A DNA stretch of 22,068 bases from Thermodesulfovibrionales bacterium (GCA_022013235.1 JAKLQR010000068.1:1-22068), one strand, 5' to 3'; shown: positions 1 through 9,091, counted from the first letter of the stretch. Made by a program: numbers and translations. The notes: generated from the letters alone by a model not told the origin.

Positions 1-47
1 TCATTAATGATTGCAAGAAAATTATTATGATTTGATATCCAAATTGA

Positions 48-3000
48 ATGTTATTAGACAACAAAACAAAAAAAGAAGATAAAGAGTACTCGACTGTATA
101 TGACTTCTTGCGTAACTATATCGAGCAAGGGAAGGTCGATATAGTTACCGGATATTTTTCTATCAGCGCACTTGCCAGAATTAAAGATGAGATCAATGAT
201 CCTGAAAGATTTCGTATGGTGCTGGGCAATTTACTTAAAGAGGATAATCAGCAGGATAAGGTTCTCAATCTTCTAAGCGACTCATTAAGCATTAGTCAGG
301 TGCTCAATCTTAATCAATCGGCAAAAACGGCAATTGATTTTCTAAGGCAGGAAAAAGTACAGGTCAAAACCATTCAACGAAGATTTTGTCATGCTAAGAC
401 CTTTATGTACCATGATCAGGACACCCGGAAGAATTTCCATATTATCGGGAGTTCCAACTTAACCGATGCAGGGTTGGGTATTAGGGAGTCGGGTAATATC
501 GAATTAAATTCAGCAAGCACAGGGAATGACAACGATTTTAAGGAATTAAAGGAATGGTTCAGGGATCTGTGGAATAGCAAGGACGCATTGGAAGAAATTG
601 AATTGCAGGATAAGTCTAAGTTAAGGGTGAAAGAACATATCATAAAACTTATTCAAAACCTCTATAGAAAATACACTCCGTATGAACTCTATTACAAGGT
701 GCTTTATGAACTCTTTAGGGAGGACTTGCTCTCACTTTCTCTTGATCCTGAATTTAAAAAAGAGATAAGCCACTTAGAAGATACCGTTCTATACAAAATC
801 CTTTATTCCTTCCAGCAAAAAGGAGTAATCAGCCTTATCAAAATTCTTCAGAGGAATAACGGAGCTATTCTCGCGGATGCAGTGGGCTTAGGGAAAACAT
901 GGACTGCACTGGCTGTTATGAAGTATTTTGAAATGAAAGGCTACAGGGTACTCCTGTTCTGCCCAAAGAAACTGGACGCTAACTGGAGACAATATCTCGA
1001 AGGACATCGCTCAAAATTTGAGAGAGACAGATTGAAGTATACGATTCGTTATCATACTGATTTGCAGGATGACAGGTTAGAAACATACGAGGATGGTTAC
1101 AAGTTAAATGCATTTTTTCAGGGTAATCCCAAAATGTTGATAGTAATTGATGAGAGCCATAACATGCGAAACGATAAGTCCTCCCGCTATAAATTTCTGG
1201 TTGATAACATTTTAAGAAAAAACAAAGATGTAAAGGTATTACAGCTTTCAGCTACACCGGTAAACAACAAACTGATTGATGTAAGAAACCAGTTTAAACT
1301 GATCGTGAAAGGGCATGACAGCGGGTTTCAAGAAACATCTCTGGAGATAGGCAGTTTAGAGAGCATATTCCGGACAGCACAAAAAGATTTTAAATTATGG
1401 CAGCAGACAGAGAATAGAAAAATAAGCGACTTTATTCAAAAGCTGCCGCAGAAATTTTTTTCTCTTACTGATGCGCTGATTGTTGCCAGAACCAGGAAGC
1501 TGATTGAAAGCGAATTCGGCGGTTTGTCCTTCCCAAAAAAAGAAGACCCTGAGAACGAATATATCAATCCTGAAAACATCGGCAACTTAAAAAGTTTTGA
1601 GGAATTACTGAAATCAATTGAATCCATTAACCTCATTGCGTATATGCCTCACAAATATATAGCAAAAATAACTCCAGAGAGCGTGCTGAAAGACGAGGTC
1701 CAGCGTGAGGGCTTTCTGGTCAAGATGATGTACATTCTTTTAATGAAGCGCCTTGAATCAAGTTGGTTTTCATTAAAAAATACCGTGAACAACATTTATG
1801 ACCATCACACGAACGCCTTGCAGAAGGTTAACAATTTCATAAATGAAAAAGAAGATACAGTTCTTGAGGATGAGATATCAAAGCAGAATGATTTTGAAGA
1901 TGACCTTGAGGAAACCTCTGCTGAGTTTGCCGGCACTGACGATGAAACAGAACAGGCCGGTGAGTTTACTCTTGGAAAAAAGAACCCCATTAAACTATCG
2001 AACATGCGAAACATTGATATGTTTAAAAGGCATTTGGAAGACGATATCATAAATCTGGAAAAACTCAAAGCAAATCTTGCAATATTCGAGAGTGATCTGG
2101 AAGAGAAGAAAGTTAAAGATATTAAATTAGAGAGATTGATTGAGCATATTGAGAAAAAAAGAAGAGAACGCGAAAACCAAAAGGTAGTTGTCTTCACTGT
2201 ATTCAAAGATACAGCAAAATATTTATACGATCAATTAAAGAAAAGAGGGTATACGGGAATAGCTTGCGTATCAGGGTCTGTCTCGGAAACTGATGACGGG
2301 TATAGCGGGAAAAAGTTTGAGGAAATATTAGAGCGTTTTGCCCCGTATACCAAACTTTACAAGGAGAAGGATTGGAGTTATCTGTATGAAGAAAAGGGCA
2401 TTTTAGAGCCCGAGAGTTATGAAGATTGGGTGGAGATCATTAAAAAGCATGATCCGGTTACTTTCAATAAATTAGAAAACACCCTTGATATTCTGATTGC
2501 AACAGATTGTTTAAGTGAAGGTCAAAACCTTCAGGATTGCGATTGCGTGATTAATTACGATATACACTGGAACCCGGTCAGGATTATTCAGCGAATGGGG
2601 CGTATAGACCGGATTGGCTCCCCGAACCAATCCATTAAAGGAATAAACTTTTGGCCGGGAAAAAATTACGAGGACTACCTTCAGCTTAAAGCAAGAGTTG
2701 AGAACAGGATGGCAGCTATGTCACTTGTTGGAACGGAAATTGACGATAAAATGACGCCTGAGATTGAAGAGATGGTTAAAAACAACCCGATGATCTCAAG
2801 GCAGACTGAAAAAATGCTCAGTCAATTACGGTTTACCTGGGAAGATGTTGAGACCAGTGATGAAAATCTTGGGCTGAACGACTTGTCCCTTGAGCAGTTC
2901 AGACAGGAATTATTCGATATTTTTCAGAAGAATAAAGACTTTTTTGAAAGAATGCCCAATGGTATCTTCACAGGCTTTAAGGCAGAACCTGATAAAAAAT

Positions 3001-3407
3001 ACACAGAATTGCCTAAAGGTATAATTGCATTACTGGGTTATCCCCGGAAGCCTGATGACGCCGATACCCATAAGTATAATGAATTCCATCTGCTGTATTC
3101 TCATGCAAAAGGTTTTTCTACTTACAATAATAACCAGGAAATCCTCGGCATATTAAGAAAACATAAAAACAAGATAAGAGTTGTCCCTGACGATATTGAA
3201 AATGGCAAGAATGAAGCTCTGCAAGGGTTAAGCGACAAGATCAAAGAATGGATTGAGGGGCAGGCACCCATAAAAGCTATTGATGAAATTCAGGGTATTT
3301 TTGCAGAGGGTGTGCCAAAAAAGAGGTCACCGGAAGAAAAGAAGCTGGAAGATAAATTTAAACAGGACAACTTTGATTTAATCACGTGGTTCGTAATTAG
3401 CGAATGA
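48..3407 (+). CDS. PLD-nuclease / SNF2-type helicase fusion, defence-associated
   Basis: This is a 1119-residue protein that probably translocates on DNA and cuts it as the effector of a modification-based defence locus. The N-terminus has a phospholipase-D-type HKD motif: H115-x-K117 followed by GSSN at 134-137. An SF2 helicase core of SNF2/RapA type follows, with a Q-motif-like FQQKGV near 255-260, Walker A ADAVGLGKT (276-284), Walker B DESH (368-371), SAT (401-403), motif V ATDCLSEGQNLQ (818-829) and motif VI QRMGRIDRIG (848-857). An acidic stretch near 600-640 separates the two RecA lobes. Only one HKD is present, so activity would need a dimer. The start at 48 is the first ATG after an in-frame stop at 45-47, and no good Shine-Dalgarno is visible. 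The stop overlaps the next gene as ATGA, which indicates translational coupling to the methylase. The domain call is strong; the defence role is inferred from context. It could be viewed as DrmD plus DrmC of DISARM fused, but no other DISARM gene is seen. Confidence 0.9.
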   Translation: MLLDNKTKKEDKEYSTVYDFLRNYIEQGKVDIVTGYFSISALARIKDEINDPERFRMVLGNLLKEDNQQDKVLNLLSDSLSISQVLNLNQSAKTAIDFLRQEKVQVKTIQRRFCHAKTFMYHDQDTRKNFHIIGSSNLTDAGLGIRESGNIELNSASTGNDNDFKELKEWFRDLWNSKDALEEIELQDKSKLRVKEHIIKLIQNLYRKYTPYELYYKVLYELFREDLLSLSLDPEFKKEISHLEDTVLYKILYSFQQKGVISLIKILQRNNGAILADAVGLGKTWTALAVMKYFEMKGYRVLLFCPKKLDANWRQYLEGHRSKFERDRLKYTIRYHTDLQDDRLETYEDGYKLNAFFQGNPKMLIVIDESHNMRNDKSSRYKFLVDNILRKNKDVKVLQLSATPVNNKLIDVRNQFKLIVKGHDSGFQETSLEIGSLESIFRTAQKDFKLWQQTENRKISDFIQKLPQKFFSLTDALIVARTRKLIESEFGGLSFPKKEDPENEYINPENIGNLKSFEELLKSIESINLIAYMPHKYIAKITPESVLKDEVQREGFLVKMMYILLMKRLESSWFSLKNTVNNIYDHHTNALQKVNNFINEKEDTVLEDEISKQNDFEDDLEETSAEFAGTDDETEQAGEFTLGKKNPIKLSNMRNIDMFKRHLEDDIINLEKLKANLAIFESDLEEKKVKDIKLERLIEHIEKKRRERENQKVVVFTVFKDTAKYLYDQLKKRGYTGIACVSGSVSETDDGYSGKKFEEILERFAPYTKLYKEKDWSYLYEEKGILEPESYEDWVEIIKKHDPVTFNKLENTLDILIATDCLSEGQNLQDCDCVINYDIHWNPVRIIQRMGRIDRIGSPNQSIKGINFWPGKNYEDYLQLKARVENRMAAMSLVGTEIDDKMTPEIEEMVKNNPMISRQTEKMLSQLRFTWEDVETSDENLGLNDLSLEQFRQELFDIFQKNKDFFERMPNGIFTGFKAEPDKKYTELPKGIIALLGYPRKPDDADTHKYNEFHLLYSHAKGFSTYNNNQEILGILRKHKNKIRVVPDDIENGKNEALQGLSDKIKEWIEGQAPIKAIDEIQGIFAEGVPKKRSPEEKKLEDKFKQDNFDLITWFVISE

Positions 3408-6400
3408 ACTTATCTATTTTTAATAATAACCTCTTTGAAGCAGGCACTGAGTTTTTCAATCAATTAGGAATACGATTGAACAGCAATACTGCTTCTTCGT
3501 TGAGGGCAGAAGAGCTTTTAAAAGATCACTATAAAGACAAAGGTATTTTTAAGGCCATTGACGAAGCATATTTTCTGGGTCTGGTAGATGATTCTGTTTT
3601 TGATGGGAATATACCTCTCCTGAATAAAGAGAAAATCTCTCTCAAAGAGGCTGAAGACAGACTCACTGCAGAATACAATGGATTAATGGTTTTTGCCGTG
3701 CGGCTTAAAGATTCTTATTCGCCCACAAGAACTGAGATAGCCGAGCTGACGAGGGCGTTTAACAGGGTAAGCAAAAGCGTTCCCGTTGTCCTGCTTCTGA
3801 AATACGGCGGCCTTCTTTCCTTTGCCGCTTCTGAACGGACCAAATATAAACAGGCTTGGCGAGAAGGCGAAAAGATAGGAAAGATTTCCCTTCTTAAGGA
3901 CATTAAAGTTGCTGCACCCCATACCGGACATTTAAAGATCATCGAGGATTTGAAAGTTGCGCCGGCTGTTACGGATTTTACCGCCCTTTATAAGCAATGG
4001 CAGGAAGTGTTTAATGTTCAACTGCTGAATAAGTCTTTTTATCAGGAGCTTGCCAATTGGTACTTCTGGGCGCTAAGGAATGTGGAATTCCCGGAGGATG
4101 CCGAGAAGAACAAGGATGTCCGCAATGCAATAAGCGTTATCCGAATGATCACCAGGCTGATCTTCATTTGGTTCGTGAAGGAAAAGGGATTAATCCCTGA
4201 CGATCTTTTTAATCAGGCAAAGCTCAAAAGCTTACTCGACTTCAGCGATAAGAACCAGAGTATTTACTATATGGCGATCCTGCAAAACCTTTTCTTTGCC
4301 ACCCTGAATACCGAGATGAATAAGGACAAGCCCGGTAGCCGTAAGTTCAGGGGTAAGAACAAGGGCAACGGCAGAGACCAGCACTATATGATTCACAATG
4401 TCTTCAGGTATGAAGACTATTTTACAAACCCCCAAGACACCCTGAAAAAGTATTTCGAGGGCATCCCGTTCCTTAACGGCGGGCTGTTTGAATGTTTGGA
4501 TAAGGAAATCGTAGGGGCGAGGTTTCCTCGCCCTCAGGGTACGACAATGCAACAGGGCGGGGGAACCCCGCCCCTACAAAAGAAAATAATCCGTATTGAC
4601 GGTTATTCCGACAGGAACGATAATCCTCTGAAAGTGCCTGATCATCTCTTTTTCTCATCGGAACAGTCTATCGATCTAAATGAAGTCTACGGCACAAAGA
4701 ACAAGACATATAAGGTCAGAGGCCTTATCGACATTCTCGATAGCTATAAATTCACGGTTGATGAGAATACCCCGATTGAAGAGGAAATCGCACTTGACCC
4801 TGAATTGTTGGGCAAGGTCTTCGAGAACCTGCTGGCAAGTTATAACCCTGAGACCCAGACCACAGCCCGAAAGCAGACCGGCTCTTTCTATACACCCAGA
4901 GAGATTGTCAACTACATGGTTGATGAATCCATTATTGCGTATTTGTCAACTTATCTTAGCACCCCTCCTTTGCAAGGAGGGGTGACCGAAGGTCGAGGTG
5001 GTTTTATTGGACAACCGCCCCGTCAGACTTTGTCTGCCACCCCGCCTTATCAAGGCGGGGAGTTAAGAGAGACGCGTCTTCGCCACCTCGTCGCATATAA
5101 TGACGAAACTCACAAATTCAGACCAACTGAAGTTGACGTGCTGATAGACGCTATCAATACACTGAAGGCCCTTGACCCTGCCTGTGGCTCCGGGGCATTT
5201 CCAATGGGCATGCTGCACAAGCTGGTTTATATCCTTGGAAAGCTTGATCCTGACAATTCAAAATGGAGAGAGGTTCAGAGGCAAAAGGCCATCAAAGAAA
5301 CAGAAGAAGCCTACAATATCGGTGACAAAGAGGAGCGTGAAAAACGGCTTCTGGACATCAGTGAGGTTTTTGAAAACAATGCCTCAGACTATGGAAGAAA
5401 GCTCTATCTTATTGAAAACTGCATCTTCGGCGTTGACATTCAGCCCATAGCTGTACAGATCGCTAAGCTTCGGTTTTTCGTATCGCTGATAGTTGACCAG
5501 CGGATTGACCCCAAAAAGGAAAACCTTGGCGTCCGGCCTTTGCCGAACCTTGAGACGAAGTTTGTTGCCGCCAATAGTTTGTTGGATGTTCTACGCCCCG
5601 GTCAACAACTTCTCCGCAACCTTGAAATAAAGGCAAAGGAAGCAGAGCTGAAGAAAATACGGGCTCAACACTTTCTTGCAAGGACTCCTCAGACAAAAAA
5701 TAACTGTCGCGTAAAAGACGCTAAGCTGCGTGGAGAAATTGCCAAGCTTCTTGAAGGCGACGGATGGGACAAACACACCGCACAGAAATTGGCAGACTGG
5801 GATCCTTACGATCAAAACGCATGGGCAGATTTCTTTGATTCTGAATGGATGTTCGGGGTGACGGATGGCTACGATATTACAATCGGTAATCCGCCCTATG
5901 TCCGCGCCGATGCCGGTGAAGAGCATCTGGCGCTTCGTCAACGAATTATTGAATCCAAACGATATAAGACCCTGTGGGAAAAGTGGGATCTATTTGTACC
6001 ATTCATCGAACTGGGGTACCAACTCCTGAAGCCGAACGGCGTTACAACCATGATCGTCTCTGATGCTTACTGTCATTCCAAATACGCACAGAAATCTCAA
6101 AATTGGTTTCTGCAAAACAGCCGAATTTTGCGTCTGGACTTTTTGAGTAAGATCAAGGTATTCGAGGCTGGCGTTCATAACATTGTCTATTTCTTCCAGA
6201 AGAGCGAAGACGGTAATAACATGCCGGAACGAAGGGAACATGAGGATGAGTTCGGAAAGATAAAGGTATTGCCAACAGATGAGCAGAAAAATCTTACGTA
6301 TCGGGCGTTCTTTCCTGAAGATGGGAATGTCGCAAACTTTACAGTACCAACGGAGTCGCTTGCTAATGTTTGCTACATTACGAAAGGAATGGTCGTCCAC

Positions 6401-7120
6401 GCAAATGAAAAAATCGATCAAGGTGCTTTTGAAATGAAAGATCTTGTGTCAGAGACACAAGACAAAGTACACCCTAAACCTTTTGTGGAGGGCAAACATT
6501 TAGATATATGGTTACCGGCATCAAATAAGTGGCTTGAATGGGGCACAAAGCGTGCTCCGGCCTTATTCAGCAGACCAACCTTTCCCGAGCTTTATGAAGT
6601 AGCTGAAAAAATACTCGTCCAACGTAGCCCAGGGCCTGACCCAAAGGCATGTTATGACAATCGCTATCTTCATTTTACGGAGAGTAGCGTCGGCTTTATC
6701 CCTTGGCACTGTCTTGCGAATGTACGCAACAATTCTCTGAAAAAAGTTGCCCGCTACAAGGGTGAAAAGCCGCCCCGCCATGATTTGCCTAAACGTGAGG
6801 AATTGGAAATAACAAGCCGTCGATTTGCTGTGAAGTATCTGCTGGCAGTAATGAATTCAAGCGTGGCACGTAACTTCCTCCGGGCAAACCGCCGCAGTAA
6901 TATCCACCTCTATCCTGACGACTGGAAGAAACTGCCGATTCCCAATGTCCCGCCGGAGCAGCAGAAGCCGATTGCTGAATTGGTCGATCAAATCCTCGCC
7001 GCTAAAAAGAAAGACCCCAACACCGACACCTCCGCCCTCGAAAAACAGATCGACGAAATGGTCTATGCCCTCTACGGCCTCACGCCGGAAGAGATTACAA
7101 TTGTGGAGGGGACGAAATGA
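3404..7120 (+). CDS. Eco57I/PglX-family class II adenine-specific DNA methyltransferase
   Basis: The 1238-residue protein is predicted to methylate adenine N6 in a specific DNA site using S-adenosylmethionine. Motif I LDPACGSGAF lies at residues 590-599 and the catalytic NPPY at 829-832. The distal part (about 1000-1200) looks like a target-recognition domain, with PDDWKKLPIPNVPPEQQ near the end, and the C-terminus carries the family-typical MVYALYGLTPEE. The long N-terminal domain (1-350) shows no PD-(D/E)xK signature I can recognise, so cleavage probably depends on the helicase/PLD partner rather than on a type IIG fused nuclease. Both ends overlap neighbours by 4 nt (ATGA at 3404-3407 and 7117-7120). 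Two palindromic repeat elements interrupt the gene in frame (about residues 370-392 and 519-554), which gives Pro/Gly-rich segments unlike the surrounding protein. The reading frame is intact across both. The methyltransferase family is certain; target and partners are inferred. Confidence 0.92.
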   Translation: MNLSIFNNNLFEAGTEFFNQLGIRLNSNTASSLRAEELLKDHYKDKGIFKAIDEAYFLGLVDDSVFDGNIPLLNKEKISLKEAEDRLTAEYNGLMVFAVRLKDSYSPTRTEIAELTRAFNRVSKSVPVVLLLKYGGLLSFAASERTKYKQAWREGEKIGKISLLKDIKVAAPHTGHLKIIEDLKVAPAVTDFTALYKQWQEVFNVQLLNKSFYQELANWYFWALRNVEFPEDAEKNKDVRNAISVIRMITRLIFIWFVKEKGLIPDDLFNQAKLKSLLDFSDKNQSIYYMAILQNLFFATLNTEMNKDKPGSRKFRGKNKGNGRDQHYMIHNVFRYEDYFTNPQDTLKKYFEGIPFLNGGLFECLDKEIVGARFPRPQGTTMQQGGGTPPLQKKIIRIDGYSDRNDNPLKVPDHLFFSSEQSIDLNEVYGTKNKTYKVRGLIDILDSYKFTVDENTPIEEEIALDPELLGKVFENLLASYNPETQTTARKQTGSFYTPREIVNYMVDESIIAYLSTYLSTPPLQGGVTEGRGGFIGQPPRQTLSATPPYQGGELRETRLRHLVAYNDETHKFRPTEVDVLIDAINTLKALDPACGSGAFPMGMLHKLVYILGKLDPDNSKWREVQRQKAIKETEEAYNIGDKEEREKRLLDISEVFENNASDYGRKLYLIENCIFGVDIQPIAVQIAKLRFFVSLIVDQRIDPKKENLGVRPLPNLETKFVAANSLLDVLRPGQQLLRNLEIKAKEAELKKIRAQHFLARTPQTKNNCRVKDAKLRGEIAKLLEGDGWDKHTAQKLADWDPYDQNAWADFFDSEWMFGVTDGYDITIGNPPYVRADAGEEHLALRQRIIESKRYKTLWEKWDLFVPFIELGYQLLKPNGVTTMIVSDAYCHSKYAQKSQNWFLQNSRILRLDFLSKIKVFEAGVHNIVYFFQKSEDGNNMPERREHEDEFGKIKVLPTDEQKNLTYRAFFPEDGNVANFTVPTESLANVCYITKGMVVHANEKIDQGAFEMKDLVSETQDKVHPKPFVEGKHLDIWLPASNKWLEWGTKRAPALFSRPTFPELYEVAEKILVQRSPGPDPKACYDNRYLHFTESSVGFIPWHCLANVRNNSLKKVARYKGEKPPRHDLPKREELEITSRRFAVKYLLAVMNSSVARNFLRANRRSNIHLYPDDWKKLPIPNVPPEQQKPIAELVDQILAAKKKDPNTDTSALEKQIDEMVYALYGLTPEEITIVEGTK
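4511..4577. repeat. In-frame palindromic repeat inside the methylase gene
   Basis: Two 24-nt arms (4511-4534 and 4554-4577) are inverted repeats of one another at 21 of 24 positions, beginning GTAGGGGCG and ending CGCCCCTAC. Each arm is itself palindromic (GGGCGAGG-TTT-CCTCGCCC; GGCGGGG-GAA-CCCCGCC). In the methylase frame it reads VGARFPRPQGTTMQQGG, then GTPPL. This composition matches a dispersed bacterial palindromic repeat normally found between genes. No copy elsewhere in the window was noticed. The assignment as an inserted element rests on structure and on its mismatch with the host protein. Confidence 0.8.
4962..5060. repeat. Second in-frame palindromic repeat inside the methylase gene
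   Basis: The left end is a perfect hairpin CCCCTCCTT-n3-AAGGAGGGG (4962-4982) and the right end a perfect hairpin CCCCGCCTT-n3-AAGGCGGGG (5040-5060). Between them, GAGGTGGTTTT and ACAACCGCCCC form a further imperfect inverted pair, and CAGACTTTGTCTG (5013-5025) is a third small hairpin. It translates in frame into a Pro/Gly-rich stretch (TPPLQGGVTEGRGG, then ATPPYQGGEL) between the conserved segments ending IIAYLS and beginning HLVAYND. It looks like a dispersed palindromic element tolerated as coding sequence. Confidence 0.8.
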
Positions 7121-7836
7121 GAAGAAAGCCTGCTGTTTCTGAGATTCTTTTAACTCGCATTCTACCCGAGTTGAAGAGCAAGACACCTTATTTTTCGATC
7201 AAAGCCGTAAAGCGCGCCCTTATGGAGGCTAACCTCGCATTGGCTGACGAAACCCTGCGAGAGTATATGAGCGAGGCCATGGCTACCGGCATTGTGCAGG
7301 ACGCAGGGCGCGGCTGGTACAGCCGCCATGAAGAACCTGTGAGGCTCGACCCCAAGCCATTAGCCAAAATCATCCGCATAGTGGAGAAGGCTTTTCCTCT
7401 CCTCGATTTCTGCTGCTGGTCCACGGTCCAGTTCAACCTTTTTGCTCAGCACCTTATAGCACAACCAACGATATTGCTCTATGCAGAGTCCGATGCTCTT
7501 GAATCAGTGGCTGAGCGCTTGCGTGAAGCCGGGTGGAGTGCCTGGGCCAATCCGAATCAGAAGGAGGCCGAAAAGCTGGTTCGTCCGGGCGAGAAGTCGG
7601 TTGTTCTGCGGCCTGCCATCAGCAAGCAGCCGGAAGGCGCAAACCATGTGGCTTCTATCGAGAAGGCGCTTGTTGACCTGATGGTTGAAGCCCCTAAGCT
7701 TCAGTTAATGGACCCTGCAGAAGCGCAGAGAATTCTGGACACATGCCTTCATTCAGGACTACTGCAACTACCTGTTTTAATTACATATTCTGAGCGCAGA
7801 GCGCAACAAATTGCCAGCACGCAAATAACCAATTAA
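7117..7836 (+). CDS. Winged-helix DUF6577 / AbiEi-like protein, probable partner of AbiEii
   Basis: The 239-residue protein starts inside the methylase stop (ATGA), so it is translationally coupled to the modification gene. The first ~70 residues look like a helix-turn-helix/winged-helix domain (LTRILPELKSKTPYFSIKAV, with ETLREYMSEAMATGIV as recognition-helix region, and GRGWYSR as wing). The remaining ~170 residues have no catalytic motif I recognise. Its place directly before an AbiEii-type nucleotidyltransferase is that of the AbiEi antitoxin in type IV toxin-antitoxin systems, and the sequence resembles what I know as DUF6577. A role as antitoxin and transcriptional autoregulator is inferred from position and the HTH. 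It could instead be a specificity or regulatory subunit of the upstream system. Confidence 0.75.
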   Translation: MRRKPAVSEILLTRILPELKSKTPYFSIKAVKRALMEANLALADETLREYMSEAMATGIVQDAGRGWYSRHEEPVRLDPKPLAKIIRIVEKAFPLLDFCCWSTVQFNLFAQHLIAQPTILLYAESDALESVAERLREAGWSAWANPNQKEAEKLVRPGEKSVVLRPAISKQPEGANHVASIEKALVDLMVEAPKLQLMDPAEAQRILDTCLHSGLLQLPVLITYSERRAQQIASTQITN

Positions 7837-7875
7837 TTCCAATATGACAGCTAAAATGGACTTAATAGGCTTAAA

Positions 7876-8970
7876 ATGATTTCTTCGAGATGCTTCACTG
7901 AAAAGTGGTTACAGGCAAAGCGGAGGGAGCTCAGGGCGGGTGATCCGGGGCTGCTTGAAAGAGCGCTTCATGCGCTAGCCCTTCTCGGACATCTGGCAGA
8001 GAGCGGCCTGGATTTTGTTTTCAAAGGGGGAACAAGCCTTCTTCTCCATGTCCCGGTCATCCGCCGTCTGTCGATAGACATAGACATTCTCTGCTCTACA
8101 CCTGCCAGCGATTTTAATCGGGTTCTTACAGAAGTTGCGGCAAAGCCACCCTTTCTCAGATATGAGGAGGATGAGCGAGGCTCACGAGGGCTGCCACATC
8201 GACGCCATTTCAAGTTCTTTTACGCGCCGCTTATTGCGGGTAATCCTGCGCCGTATATTTTTCTGGATATGGTCGAAGAAGCCCGCATTCCCCATGACGT
8301 AGTCATCAAGCCAATTGATCTTCCATTCCTGGAGATCGACCGGGAGGTCATGGTTAAGGTAGCGACAATTGAAAGCCTTCTTGCCGACAAACTCTCTGCA
8401 TTTGCACCACATACAACAGGGGTTCCATTGAATCCGGCTAATGGCCTGTCTGCTGACACGATGCAAATCGTCAAGCAATTATTCGATATAGGTGAGTTGT
8501 TCTCACTCGCCGAAGACTTGGACGCGGTCAGGCGGACATACCAGCGGGTCTTTGCATTGGAAAACGAATACCGGGGCGATGTTTTTCAGTCTGAAGATGC
8601 GCTGCACGATGCGTTGAATGCGTCTTTGTTTTTATGCCGTCATCGGTTGAGAGGAGTTCAGGATCGTCCTGAGGCATTATTACTCGAAGACGGAGCCCGG
8701 AGACTCAACTCTTATCTGATCAATCATCGTTTTAATCTTAATGACGCAAAGGTGGCTGCTGCAAAGACAGGCCTGCTTTGCTGCCGACTGCTACATGATC
8801 ACAATTTAAACCTCTCGCTTGCTGACTTACGGAATTTGCCGGATACCGACACGTTGCGTTCAATGAACATAAGCGGTGAGTGGGAAATCCTTAACCGGCT
8901 AAAAGCGACCGTTCCGGAGGCATTTTATTATTGGTGCCTGGCAAGCCGCCTTGCTCAACCGGAGGACTGA
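7876..8970 (+). CDS. AbiEii/AbiGii-family nucleotidyltransferase toxin
   Basis: The 364-residue protein carries the nucleotidyltransferase signature KGGTSL at residues 50-55, followed by SIDID with acidic residues D68 and D70, and a third candidate acid at D131 (FLDMVEE). The conserved E-x-LLADKLSAF segment (166-176) characteristic of AbiEii proteins is present. AbiEii enzymes are thought to transfer nucleotides to cellular RNA targets (shown for tRNA acceptor stems in mycobacterial relatives) and so stop growth. Here the enzyme would be the effector of a bicistron with the upstream gene, 39 nt away. Other upstream ATGs (7844, 7856) are out of frame, which leaves 7876 as the start; no strong Shine-Dalgarno is visible. 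All catalytic motifs are intact, so it is probably active. Confidence in the family is high; the abortive-infection role is inferred. Confidence 0.88.
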   Translation: MISSRCFTEKWLQAKRRELRAGDPGLLERALHALALLGHLAESGLDFVFKGGTSLLLHVPVIRRLSIDIDILCSTPASDFNRVLTEVAAKPPFLRYEEDERGSRGLPHRRHFKFFYAPLIAGNPAPYIFLDMVEEARIPHDVVIKPIDLPFLEIDREVMVKVATIESLLADKLSAFAPHTTGVPLNPANGLSADTMQIVKQLFDIGELFSLAEDLDAVRRTYQRVFALENEYRGDVFQSEDALHDALNASLFLCRHRLRGVQDRPEALLLEDGARRLNSYLINHRFNLNDAKVAAAKTGLLCCRLLHDHNLNLSLADLRNLPDTDTLRSMNISGEWEILNRLKATVPEAFYYWCLASRLAQPED

Positions 8971-9002
8971 TGGGCTTATTGTTTTAACCACGAATCTTCT
9001 AT

Positions 9003-9062
9003 AAGATAGACAAAATGGTCTATGCACTCTACGGCCTCACGCCGGAGGATATTGCAATTGTG
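9003..9062 (+). pseudogene. Remnant of a second Eco57I/PglX methylase C-terminus
   Basis: The frame reads KIDKMVYALYGLTPEDIAIV, nearly identical to the last residues of the intact methylase (7046-7114). About 50 of 57 aligned bases match. An in-frame TAA at 8985-8987 and no start show that it is only a fragment. It lies 32 nt after the AbiEii stop. It suggests that another methylase allele once stood here, or that the DUF6577-AbiEii pair was inserted or exchanged by recombination at the methylase 3' end. Confidence 0.8.
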
Positions 9063-9091
9063 AAACAAAGAAGTAATAGGAGAGCTTATAA

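Noticed and set aside
3404..4450. N-terminal nuclease domain of the methylase, making it a type IIG enzyme
   Set aside because: I could not find a convincing PD-(D/E)xK or other nuclease motif, so I left it as methylase only.
4511..5060. CRISPR-like repeat array in the methylase region
   Set aside because: The two palindromic units are unrelated to each other, with no regular spacing, and the reading frame is conserved around them.
5990..6421. Minus-strand frame of 143 codons inside the methylase
   Set aside because: The opposite strand encodes the conserved methylase domain just after NPPY; this is a shadow.
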